A model generated the notes under the pieces. That model was not told the origin of the DNA and did no database searches. It worked only from the letters and a program-made list of their open reading frames with translations. This document shows positions 1 through 7,719 of a stretch of DNA of 64,000 bases, piece after piece. Origin of the DNA: DATEPR01 sp036491115 (GTDB lineage Bacteria > Actinomycetota > Actinomycetes > Mycobacteriales > Pseudonocardiaceae); assembly GCA_036491115.1 (NCBI GenBank), contig DASXCQ010000038.1:62001-126000 (forward strand), read 5' to 3'. Within the stretch, counting starts at the first letter, position 1, and every line of letters begins with the position of its first letter. Both the position numbers and the translations under genes were made by a program.

Positions 1-311
1 GCCTGACCGGTGGCGCCGCGGCACGCAGCCTGGGCGCGGCCCGCGGCTGGGCGGGCCCGATCAGTGCCCATCCGGCAGGAGGCTCGGCCAGGGCGCCCAG
101 CCAACGGCCGACTGGCATCGCCGTCCACCAACAGGCGCGGCCTGGGTCATGCCCGGGCCGTGCGGGTCGATGGCCGAGCCGCCGGTTCCGGTAGCGATGC
201 CTCGGCGCCGGCCGGCCGTTGCGGCTCGCAGAGCCGAGTAGCTGGTGGCTGGTCAGGCCGTCGACGGTCCGGGTCGGGCCGGCTTCGTCGGCGGAGGTGA
301 GGTCGGCCGGG
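1..311. other. Unassigned left-edge sequence
   Basis: No convincing gene is visible. The open frames here are arginine- and proline-rich on both strands and lack the regular G/C third-position pattern of the neighbouring genes. It is probably the 3' flank of the amidohydrolase gene, or the tail of a gene outside the window that I cannot recognise. Confidence 0.4.
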
Positions 312-1646
312 TTAGCTGATGGCGGCCAGGGCCGTGTGGACCAGCACTCGGATGGCTACCGGGAGGGCTCGTTCGTCGGCGGTGAAGGTTGGGCGGTGGA
401 TGTCGCCCATGGGGCCTTCGCCTGGCCAGACGCCCAGCCGGGCGAAGGAGCCCGGGACGTGTTCCAGGTACCAGCCGAAGTCCTCGCCGCCGGACGACTG
501 CTTGGTGCCGGCCATGGCATCCTCGCCCAGGGCTGCCGCCACGCCTGCCTGGAGGATCTCCGTGCTCTCCGGCTCGTTCACCACGACCGGGACGCCTCGG
601 CGGTGGTCCAGGTCGAAGCCGACGCCGGTGGGCAGCAGCAGCGACTCGACCAGGCCGGCCACCAGGGGCTTGAGCTCGGCCCAGGTCTCCGGGTCGCTGG
701 TGCGCAGGGTGCCACGGAGGACGCCGTCCTGGGGGACCGCGTTGGCGGCTTCGCCGGCGTGGACCGCGCCCCACACCAGCACAGTGCCGGAGCGGGGGTC
801 GACGCGGCGGGACAGCAGGGTCGGCAGGCCGGTGATGACCGTGCCCAGGGCGTGCACCAGGTCAGCGGTCAGGTGGGGCCGGGAGGTGTGGCCGCCGGGG
901 GACGTCAGGCGAAGTTCCAACAGGTCAGCGGCGGCGGTGATCGGGCCGACCCGGCTGCCGATGCGGCCGACCTCGAGCCGGGGGTCACAGTGCAGGCCGA
1001 AGATCCGGTCGACACCGTCCAGTCCGCCGGCCTCGATCACGTCCAGCGCGCCGCCGGGCATGACCTCCTCGGCCGGCTGGAAGATGAGCCGCACCCGGCC
1101 GGGCAACTCGGGCGCTGCGGCCATGGCCAGTGCGGCGCCCAGCAAGGCGACCGTGTGCATGTCGTGTCCACACGCGTGGCAGACGCCGTCCACAGTGGAC
1201 TTGAAGTCGAGGTCGGTGGCTTCGGTGATGGGCAGGGCATCCAGGTCGGCGCGGAGCGCGACACCACGGTCGCCCTCGCCGACGTCGCAGATCAGGCCGG
1301 TTCCGTGCGGCAACACTCTGGGCTTGAGGCCGACGGCGCGGAGGATGCCGGCGAGAAGATCCGTGGTAGCGTACTCCTGCCGAGAAAGTTCCGGGTGCGC
1401 GTGGACGTGGCGGCGCCATGCCACGACGTCGCCGATGTTGGCGGCCAGCCAGCCGTCCAACCAGGACGGTCCACGACCGGCACCCAGGTCGTCCACGCCG
1501 GACATACTGATGCCATCGGGCGCGAGTAGCACTCCGTGCCGGCCATCGCCACCGGTCCGCTCCGTACCGCTGACGCCGACTCCGGCGGCGGGACCGACGG
1601 AACCCGCCCCGTCCGGCAGGTCCGGGCGCGCGTCCACCACAGTCAC
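312..1646 (-). CDS. M20-family amidohydrolase (amino acid / peptide N-deacylase type)
   Basis: This 444-residue protein is a zinc-dependent M20 amidohydrolase. Visible family signatures are HAHPELS near the N-terminus, the metal-binding motif CHACGHDMH, the QPAEE segment carrying the catalytic and metal-binding glutamates, a central dimerisation domain with SPGGHTSRPH, and a C-terminal SSGGEDFGWYL motif holding the last metal ligand. Relatives hydrolyse N-acyl or N-carbamoyl amino acids or small amides; the substrate cannot be read from sequence. The GTG start at 1646 was chosen because a perfect AGGAGG lies 6 nt upstream (1653-1658). An ATG 141 nt further in has no such site. It is a monocistronic minus-strand gene. 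A GTCCACAGTGGAC palindrome lies inside the gene at 1188-1200. Confidence 0.88.
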   Translation of the reverse strand: MTVVDARPDLPDGAGSVGPAAGVGVSGTERTGGDGRHGVLLAPDGISMSGVDDLGAGRGPSWLDGWLAANIGDVVAWRRHVHAHPELSRQEYATTDLLAGILRAVGLKPRVLPHGTGLICDVGEGDRGVALRADLDALPITEATDLDFKSTVDGVCHACGHDMHTVALLGAALAMAAAPELPGRVRLIFQPAEEVMPGGALDVIEAGGLDGVDRIFGLHCDPRLEVGRIGSRVGPITAAADLLELRLTSPGGHTSRPHLTADLVHALGTVITGLPTLLSRRVDPRSGTVLVWGAVHAGEAANAVPQDGVLRGTLRTSDPETWAELKPLVAGLVESLLLPTGVGFDLDHRRGVPVVVNEPESTEILQAGVAAALGEDAMAGTKQSSGGEDFGWYLEHVPGSFARLGVWPGEGPMGDIHRPTFTADERALPVAIRVLVHTALAAIS

Positions 1647-2138
1647 GCCTGTCCTCCTCAAACCTTGTCCGCCGGCACACCGCACGGACCACGTCCCGAC
1701 GCGGCTCCCGCCACATGATCACCAGGCGGACGCCCACACGCCGGTCTCCCTGTGCCGACCATCCTGCCGCACGTCAGGGCCCCGGCACGCACCCGTACCT
1801 GATCATCCGACCGCCGGTACGGACGCTGCGCCGAACGGCGAAGAATGTTCAGCCTCGCTGAAGAGCCCGCCCGATAGCCGCAGGCGGCGGCTGGGCGGCC
1901 GCTCGATGGAGGCCGGACCGCCGGGCGAGCCGGCCTGCCCGGTGAACGCCCGGCCGGTCTGCCAGATGACCACCCGGCCGGTCTGCCCAGCGACCGCACG
2001 GCGGCGATTCGGCGTGCTGGGTGACAGCACGGCGGCGGGATTCGGTGTGCCGGGTGACCGCACGGCGGCGGGATTCGGCCTGTTCGGTGGCTGCTCGACC
2101 TGGCGCGGGTCGGCCTGCTGGTGATCGCGACTGGCAGG
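1647..2138. other. Intergenic region with imperfect repeats, no gene seen
   Basis: About 490 bases without a credible gene. The outer part holds the amidohydrolase ribosome-binding site at 1653-1658. The inner part (about 1920-2092) is G/C-rich repeated sequence: two copies of a roughly 24-nt unit starting CCGGCCGGTCTGCC at 1950 and 1974, followed by three copies of a roughly 33-nt unit listed separately. Short arginine-rich frames through it are repeat translations, not genes. Confidence 0.5.
1996..2092. repeat. Three imperfect 31-33-bp tandem repeats
   Basis: Three adjacent units begin GCACGGCGGC and continue with GATTCGG...GGTGAC: 1996-2026, 2027-2059 and 2060-2092. The first unit lacks two G residues. 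There are no spacers, so this is a tandem duplication rather than a CRISPR. It lies just 3' of the small secreted protein gene. Confidence 0.75.
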
Positions 2139-2510
2139 TCAGCTCTTGGCGTTTTGCAGGTTCTTCACCCGCAGGACGTGCTTGCCCTTGGCTCGGTGGC
2201 CCAGGTACACGATGACCAGCAGGACCACGCAGATGATGCCCACGATGAGCTTCCGCTTGGCCAGTGCCGCGTCCGCCGCCTGCTGGCCCTTGTTGAAGTC
2301 GGTCGTGGGCGACGCCGATACCGGGGTCGTCGGCGACGCGGCCTTCGCGGCCGCCGCGAGACCGGCCGGGTGAACCGTGGCCAGCCGCACCGAGGCGGCT
2401 GCCGGCGGTGGGGACGCCGTCGCCGGGCCGGCCGTGATGCCGATCGCCATCAGCGCGCCCAGCAAGGCAGCCAGCAGCACACCGAGGGTCACTCGGACGG
2501 ACATCCGCAT
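2139..2510 (-). CDS. Small secreted / membrane-anchored protein of unknown function
   Basis: The 123-residue product has an N-terminal hydrophobic segment after MRMSVRVTLG that ends in an alanine-rich possible signal-peptidase site (PATASP). An Ala/Pro/Thr-rich external stretch follows. A second hydrophobic helix (about residues 88-105, KLIVGIICVVLLVIVYLGH) is followed by a basic tail, so the protein probably ends in the membrane with a short cytoplasmic end. The ATG start is supported by AGGAGG six nucleotides upstream. I recognise no family. It stands alone between the repeat region and meaB. Confidence 0.7.
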   Translation of the reverse strand: MRMSVRVTLGVLLAALLGALMAIGITAGPATASPPPAAASVRLATVHPAGLAAAAKAASPTTPVSASPTTDFNKGQQAADAALAKRKLIVGIICVVLLVIVYLGHRAKGKHVLRVKNLQNAKS

Positions 2511-2627
2511 CGCAGCCTCCTGGGCACGCAGAGCTACCGCACAGCCTCGGCATCCACGTTACCGAGTGTGCGCCTATCGCCTGAAGGTGGTAAGCCCAAT
2601 TGGGTGACAGATTCCCTGGTCAGACCG

Positions 2628-3620
2628 TCAGTCCGGGGTGCCGTCCAGATCGGGCCGGAACGCCGTCAGTATGCGCTCCGCCGCCGATGTCGCCGTCAGC
2701 CGGCCCGCTCTGACCTGCTGCTCCAGGTCCGGTGCCAGGTCGCGCACCGCAGGGTCGCCGTGCAGGTTGCTCAGCAGGGTGTCGCGGACCATGGTCCACA
2801 TCCAGTCCACCTGCTGACGACGGCGACGTTCGTGGAAGTCGCCGTGCTCGGTCATCGCGGACCGATGGGCACCGATCCGCCGCCAGATCTCGTCCAGGCC
2901 GTCACCGGTCAGCGCGCTGCAGGTCAGCACCGGTGTGGTCCACGGCGACGACGGCTGCTCCAGCAACCGCAGCGCGCCCGCCAACTCCCTGGCCGCCGAC
3001 TTCGCCTCCCGCTCCCGGTCACCGTCCGCCTTGTTCACCGCGATCACGTCGGCCAGCTCCAGCACGCCCTTCTTGATGCCCTGCAGCGAGTCCCCGGTCC
3101 TGGCCAGGGCCAGATAGCAAAAACAATCGACCATGTTGGCCACCGCGATCTCGGACTGCCCGACGCCGACGGTCTCGACCAGCACGATGTCGTATCCGGC
3201 AGCCTCCATCAGCACCATCGTCTCCCGCGTGGCACGGGCCACCCCGCCGAGGGTCCCTGACGTGGGTGAGGGCCGGATGAACGCGGCCGGGTCGACGGCC
3301 AGGTGGGCCATCCGGGTCTTGTCACCCAGGATGCTGCCACCCGTTCGGTGGGAGGACGGGTCGACGGCGAGCACGGCAACCCGATGCCCGGCATCGGTGA
3401 GCATCGTGCCGAACTTGTCGATGAACGTGGACTTGCCTGCGCCGGGCACACCGGAGATGCCGATCCGGTGGGCGCCGCCCGCCGAGGGCAGCAGTTCGGC
3501 CAGCAACGCCTGGGCCTGTCGGCGGTGATCCGCCCTCGTCGACTCGACGAGCGTGATGGCACGGGCCAGCACCGCCCTGTCGTTCGCCCGCACACCGTCG
3601 GCGTAGCCGTTGTCCGCCAT
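2628..3620 (-). CDS. meaB: Methylmalonyl-CoA mutase-associated GTPase MeaB
   Basis: MeaB is the G-protein chaperone that gates delivery of adenosylcobalamin to methylmalonyl-CoA mutase and protects or reactivates the enzyme. The 330-residue product has the P-loop GVPGAGKST (about residues 57-65), the VDPSSHRTGGSILGDKTRM block typical of the family, the Walker B/switch region VLVETVGVGQSE, and the base-recognition motif NKAD. Its ATG lies 3 nt beyond the mutB stop, so it is the third gene of mutA-mutB-meaB and is expected to be translated with mutase. Length matches other MeaB proteins. Confidence 0.96.
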   Translation of the reverse strand: MADNGYADGVRANDRAVLARAITLVESTRADHRRQAQALLAELLPSAGGAHRIGISGVPGAGKSTFIDKFGTMLTDAGHRVAVLAVDPSSHRTGGSILGDKTRMAHLAVDPAAFIRPSPTSGTLGGVARATRETMVLMEAAGYDIVLVETVGVGQSEIAVANMVDCFCYLALARTGDSLQGIKKGVLELADVIAVNKADGDREREAKSAARELAGALRLLEQPSSPWTTPVLTCSALTGDGLDEIWRRIGAHRSAMTEHGDFHERRRRQQVDWMWTMVRDTLLSNLHGDPAVRDLAPDLEQQVRAGRLTATSAAERILTAFRPDLDGTPD

Positions 3621-3623
3621 GTG

Positions 3624-5804
3624 CTACAGGCTCAGCCCGCGCCGGTCGCCCAGTTCGCGCACCAGGTCGACGGCCGCGTCGGCGATCACCGTGCCCGGCC
3701 CGAAGATCGCGCTGGCACCGGCTTCCCGCAGTGCCTCGTAGTCCTGCGGCGGGACCACCCCGCCGACCACGATCATGATGTCCGGCCGGCCGAGTTCGGC
3801 CAGTTCGGCACGCAGCGCGGGTACCAGCGTCAGGTGCCCGGCGGCCAGCGAGTTCACGCCGACGACGTGCACATCCGCCTCGACCGCCTGTCGGGCCACC
3901 TCGCCGGGCGTCTGGAACAGCGGGCCGACGTCGACGTCGAAACCGAGGTCGGCGAACGCCGTCGCGATCACCTTCTGGCCCCTGTCGTGCCCGTCCTGCC
4001 CCATCTTGGCCACCAGGATGCGCGGCTGCCGGCCCTCCTCCTGGGCGAACGCGGCCACCAGCTTCCTGGCCGCCGCCACGTTCGGCGTCTCGCCCACCTC
4101 GTGCCGGTACACGCCGGAAATGGTACGGATCTGGCCGGAGTGCCGGCCCCACACCCGTTCCAGCGCGGACGAGATCTCGCCGACCGTCGCCTTGGCCCGT
4201 GCCGCGTCGATGGACAGCGCCAGCAGGTTGCCCGTGCCCTCGGCGGCGGCCGACAGCGCGGCCAGTGCCGCGTCCACGGCGGCCTGGTCGCGTTCGGCGC
4301 GCAGCCTGCGCAGCTTCTCCACCTGCTGGGTGCGCACGCCCGCGTTGTCCACCTTGAGCACGTCGACCTGCTCGTCGTCGGCCACCCGGTACTTGTTGAC
4401 GCCGATCACCGGCTGCCGGCCGGAGTCGATCCTGGCCTGGGTGCGGGCCGCCGCTTCCTCGATGCGCAGCTTGGGGATGCCGGCGTCGATGGCGGTGGCC
4501 ATGCCGCCGGCCTGTTCCACCTCGGTGATGTGGCCCCACGCGCGGCGCGCCAGGTCGTAGGTGAGCCGCTCGACGAACGCGCTGCCGCCCCACGGGTCGA
4601 TCACCCTGGTGGTGCCGGATTCCAGTTGCAGCAACAGTTGCGTGTTGCGCGCGATGCGGGCGGAGAAGTCGGTGGGCAGCGCGAGGGCCTCGTCCAGCGC
4701 GTTGGTGTGCAGCGACTGGGTGTGGCCCTGGGTGGCGGCCATCGCCTCCACACAGGTGCGCACGACGTTGTTGTAGACGTCCTGCGCGGTGAGCGACCAG
4801 CCGGACGTCTGGCAGTGCGTGCGCAGCGACAGCGACCGGTCGTTGTGCGGCTCGAACTGCTTGACCAGCTTGGCCCACAGCAGCCGGGCGGCGCGGAGTT
4901 TGGCCACCTCCATGAAGAAGTTCATGCCGATGGCCCAGAAGAACGACAACCGCGGTGCGAACGCGTCCACCGACAGCCCGGCGCCCAGACCGGCCCTGAC
5001 GTACTCGACGCCGTCGGCCAGCGTGTAGGCCAGTTCCAGGTCGGCGGTGGCCCCGGCCTCCTGCATGTGGTAGCCGGAGATGGAGATCGAGTTGAACTTG
5101 GGCATCCGCTCCGACGTGTACGCGAAGATGTCGGAGATGATCCGCATCGACGGCCGCGGCGGGTAGATGTAGGTGTTGCGGACCATGAACTCCTTGAGGA
5201 TGTCGTTCTGGATGGTCCCGGCCAGTTGTTCCGGCGGGACACCCTGTTCCTCGGCCGCCACCACGTACAGCGCCAGCACCGGGAGGACGGCGCCGTTCAT
5301 GGTCATCGACACGCTCATCCGGTCCAGCGGGATGCCGTCGAACAGCTGGCGCATGTCGTAGATCGAGTCGATCGCGACACCGGCCATGCCGACGTCACCG
5401 GCGACCCTGGGGTGGTCGGAGTCGTAGCCGCGGTGGGTGGCCAGGTCGAACGCCACCGACAGGCCCTTCTGGCCCGCCGCCAGGTTGCGCCGGTAGAACG
5501 CGTTGGACTCCTGTGCGGTGGAGAAACCCGCGTACTGGCGGACGGTCCACGGCTGGGTGGCGTACATCGTGGGGTACGGGCCCCGCAGGTAGGGCGGCAG
5601 ACCGGGGTACGTGCCCAGGAAGTCCAGGTCGGCGGTGTCCCGCTCGGTGTAGAGGGGCTGGACGCCGATGCCCTCGGGCGTGTCCATGCCCAGCTCGTCG
5701 GGGTCCTTGCCGGTGCGTGCACGGACGGCCTGTCGCCAGTCGTCGACCGAGGCGGGCGCCGGCTCGTTCAGTGGCACGTCGGCGAAATCGGGAATGCCGG
5801 TCAT
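3624..5804 (-). CDS. mutB: Methylmalonyl-CoA mutase large (catalytic) subunit
   Basis: The 726-residue catalytic subunit interconverts methylmalonyl-CoA and succinyl-CoA using adenosylcobalamin, linking propionate, odd-chain and branched-chain metabolism to the TCA cycle and supplying methylmalonyl-CoA. The TIM-barrel part contains YPTMYATQPWTVRQYAGFSTA and RTHCQTSGWSLT. The C-terminal B12 domain carries DGHDRGQK (the DxHxxG cobalt-ligating motif), a VNSLAAGH loop and a VVGGVVPPQD glycine loop. Its ATG overlaps the mutA stop (ATGA, 5801-5804), implying coupled translation. The frame stays open well upstream of this start, but only the ATG reproduces the family N-terminus (MTGIPDFADVPL). Confidence 0.97.
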   Translation of the reverse strand: MTGIPDFADVPLNEPAPASVDDWRQAVRARTGKDPDELGMDTPEGIGVQPLYTERDTADLDFLGTYPGLPPYLRGPYPTMYATQPWTVRQYAGFSTAQESNAFYRRNLAAGQKGLSVAFDLATHRGYDSDHPRVAGDVGMAGVAIDSIYDMRQLFDGIPLDRMSVSMTMNGAVLPVLALYVVAAEEQGVPPEQLAGTIQNDILKEFMVRNTYIYPPRPSMRIISDIFAYTSERMPKFNSISISGYHMQEAGATADLELAYTLADGVEYVRAGLGAGLSVDAFAPRLSFFWAIGMNFFMEVAKLRAARLLWAKLVKQFEPHNDRSLSLRTHCQTSGWSLTAQDVYNNVVRTCVEAMAATQGHTQSLHTNALDEALALPTDFSARIARNTQLLLQLESGTTRVIDPWGGSAFVERLTYDLARRAWGHITEVEQAGGMATAIDAGIPKLRIEEAAARTQARIDSGRQPVIGVNKYRVADDEQVDVLKVDNAGVRTQQVEKLRRLRAERDQAAVDAALAALSAAAEGTGNLLALSIDAARAKATVGEISSALERVWGRHSGQIRTISGVYRHEVGETPNVAAARKLVAAFAQEEGRQPRILVAKMGQDGHDRGQKVIATAFADLGFDVDVGPLFQTPGEVARQAVEADVHVVGVNSLAAGHLTLVPALRAELAELGRPDIMIVVGGVVPPQDYEALREAGASAIFGPGTVIADAAVDLVRELGDRRGLSL

Positions 5805-7624
5805 CGGACAGCCTCCCAGGTGCGGTGCAGTACGGCGACGGCGTCGCAGCCGCGGTGGACGAAGTCGTCGGCGCCGGCGGTGCCCTCCGCGCCGGCCAGC
5901 AGCACCCGGGCCGCGCCCGCCGCCCGCAGCGCGTCGACCGTGGCGGCGGCCTCGTCGGCATAGGCGCGGTCGGTACCGCACACGCACGCCACCCGCGCGC
6001 CACTCGCGGCGAACTCGTCGACAGGGCCTGTCGGCGTCTCGATTCCGCCAGCCTGCAACAGGTTCGCGGCAAACGAAGCCCTCGCGGTGTGGGCCGCGAC
6101 CGGACCGAGCGTCGCCAGGAACACGGTGGGCCGGTGGCCGGTGGCGGCCAGGACGGAGTCCGACCGGTCGCGCAGCGCCTCGAACGGTTCGGCGTAGCGG
6201 TAGACCGGCAGGCCACCGGTCGGCTCGGGCACGGCGGCGGGCCGGGGCACGTCGCGTTCGGCCAGGTTGGGGAACTCGCTGACGCCGGTGATGGCGTCGG
6301 TCCGGGTGGCGACGTTCGCCTCGCGCGCCCGCCGGGTCTGCGCCAGCCGCTCGGCGAGCGCGCCGGACTCCAGCGCGGCCAGGACACCGCCGGCCCGTTC
6401 CAGGTCGGTGAACATCGTCCACGCCCGCTGGGCGAGTTGGTCGGTGAGCGTCTCGACGTACCAGGAACCACCGGCCGGGTCGATCACACCGGCCAGGTGG
6501 GACTCCTCGAGCAGGATCGTCTGGGTGTTCCTGGCGATCCGCCGGGCGAAGTCGTTCGACCGCCCGATGGCCGAGTCGAACGGGGTCACGGTCACCGCGT
6601 CGGCGCCGCCCACACCGGCGGCGAAGCACGCCACCGTGGTGCGCAGCATGTTCACCCACGGGTCGCGCCGGGTCAGCATGGCGGGCGCGGTGACGGCGTG
6701 CTGGCGTTGCGCCCGCGCCGCCGTCGACACCCCGCAGACCTCGGTGACCCTGGCCCACAATCGCCGCGCGGCACGGAGTTTCGCGATGCCGAGGAACTGG
6801 TCGGCGCCGATCGCGTAGCGGAACTCCAGTTGGCCGGCCGCCGCGTCGACGTCGAACCCGGCGTCGGTGAGCGCCCGCAGGTAGGTGACGCCCGCGGACA
6901 GCGCACAGCCCAACTCGTCCGAGTCCGAGCCGCCCGCGCTGTGGAACGGCAGGCCGTCGACGACCATGCCGCGCAGGGCCGGGTACCGCTGCGCGGTGGC
7001 CGCGATCAGTGAGGCCGCCGGGCCGAGGGCACATGGCGTCCCGGTGCGCGCGGTGACACCGATCGGGTCGACGCCGAGACTGCCGCCGACCTGGTCGGCC
7101 GGGATCTCCCGCTGCTGGTGCAGGGTCAGCAGTGCGTTCGCGGCGGCCGCGTAGTCGGCGCCCGGGTCCAGGGTGACCGGGGCCAGGTCGAGCAGCACGC
7201 CGGTCAGGGCGTCGGGCAGCGCGGCCACCGGCACGCCCGCGGCGCCGACCGCCAGCCATAGCGAGGCGGCGCCGTGCTCCAGGTCGGCCAGCACGGCGGC
7301 GTTGACGGCGGCCGGATCGGTGTCGGCGTAGTGGGCCCGCACGTCCCAGCCGGTGATCGTGCCGCCCTCCGGCCGGCCGGCTCTGGTGTACGGCGGCAGG
7401 CCGGGCACTCCCGCGTCCGGCGCGGTGTCGTCCGGCGTGTAGAGCGGCGCGATCCGGATGCCGTCGTAGGTGGTCGCGGTCAGCAGTTCTTCCGGCGCGG
7501 CTGCTGTCTCGGCCGCGGCACGACCGGCCTTGACCAGCACCGCGCGCACCAGCTCCCGCCACTCCTGCCGGGTGACGGTCGGAAAGTCGGTGGCGAGCGC
7601 CAGCTGCTCCGGCGGCGTTGTCAT
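5801..7624 (-). CDS. mutA: Methylmalonyl-CoA mutase small subunit
   Basis: This 607-residue protein is the non-catalytic partner of MutB in the actinobacterial heterodimer. It has the same barrel plus B12-fold layout, but where MutB has DGHDRG it reads ATLGPVAAHTARASF with no cobalt-ligating histidine, as expected for a MutA subunit. It is first in the mutA-mutB-meaB operon and overlaps mutB by four bases. No Shine-Dalgarno sequence precedes the ATG. A TAACAT hexamer (7638-7633) ends 8 nt upstream, compatible with a leaderless transcript. The kinase gene at 7720 is divergent. Confidence 0.95.
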   Translation of the reverse strand: MTTPPEQLALATDFPTVTRQEWRELVRAVLVKAGRAAAETAAAPEELLTATTYDGIRIAPLYTPDDTAPDAGVPGLPPYTRAGRPEGGTITGWDVRAHYADTDPAAVNAAVLADLEHGAASLWLAVGAAGVPVAALPDALTGVLLDLAPVTLDPGADYAAAANALLTLHQQREIPADQVGGSLGVDPIGVTARTGTPCALGPAASLIAATAQRYPALRGMVVDGLPFHSAGGSDSDELGCALSAGVTYLRALTDAGFDVDAAAGQLEFRYAIGADQFLGIAKLRAARRLWARVTEVCGVSTAARAQRQHAVTAPAMLTRRDPWVNMLRTTVACFAAGVGGADAVTVTPFDSAIGRSNDFARRIARNTQTILLEESHLAGVIDPAGGSWYVETLTDQLAQRAWTMFTDLERAGGVLAALESGALAERLAQTRRAREANVATRTDAITGVSEFPNLAERDVPRPAAVPEPTGGLPVYRYAEPFEALRDRSDSVLAATGHRPTVFLATLGPVAAHTARASFAANLLQAGGIETPTGPVDEFAASGARVACVCGTDRAYADEAAATVDALRAAGAARVLLAGAEGTAGADDFVHRGCDAVAVLHRTWEAVR

Positions 7625-7719
7625 GTCTTGCGATGTTAGTGACGGGTAACCGACGTGGCATGTGAGCCGCGTCGCGCCACCGAAATGGAGGCGTTCGTGG
7701 GCTCCGCCACAATGGTCGG

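Noticed and set aside
219..1529. Long plus-strand open frame opposite the M20 amidohydrolase
   Set aside because: It is a shadow of high-GC coding on the other strand: Gly/Ala/Arg/Val-rich, no motif, while the minus strand has clear catalytic motifs.
1950..2092. Possible CRISPR array
   Set aside because: Units are tandem and imperfect, with no unique spacers and no cas genes in the window.
3303..5963. 886-codon plus-strand open frame across mutB and mutA
   Set aside because: Antisense shadow. The minus strand carries unmistakable methylmalonyl-CoA mutase sequence throughout.
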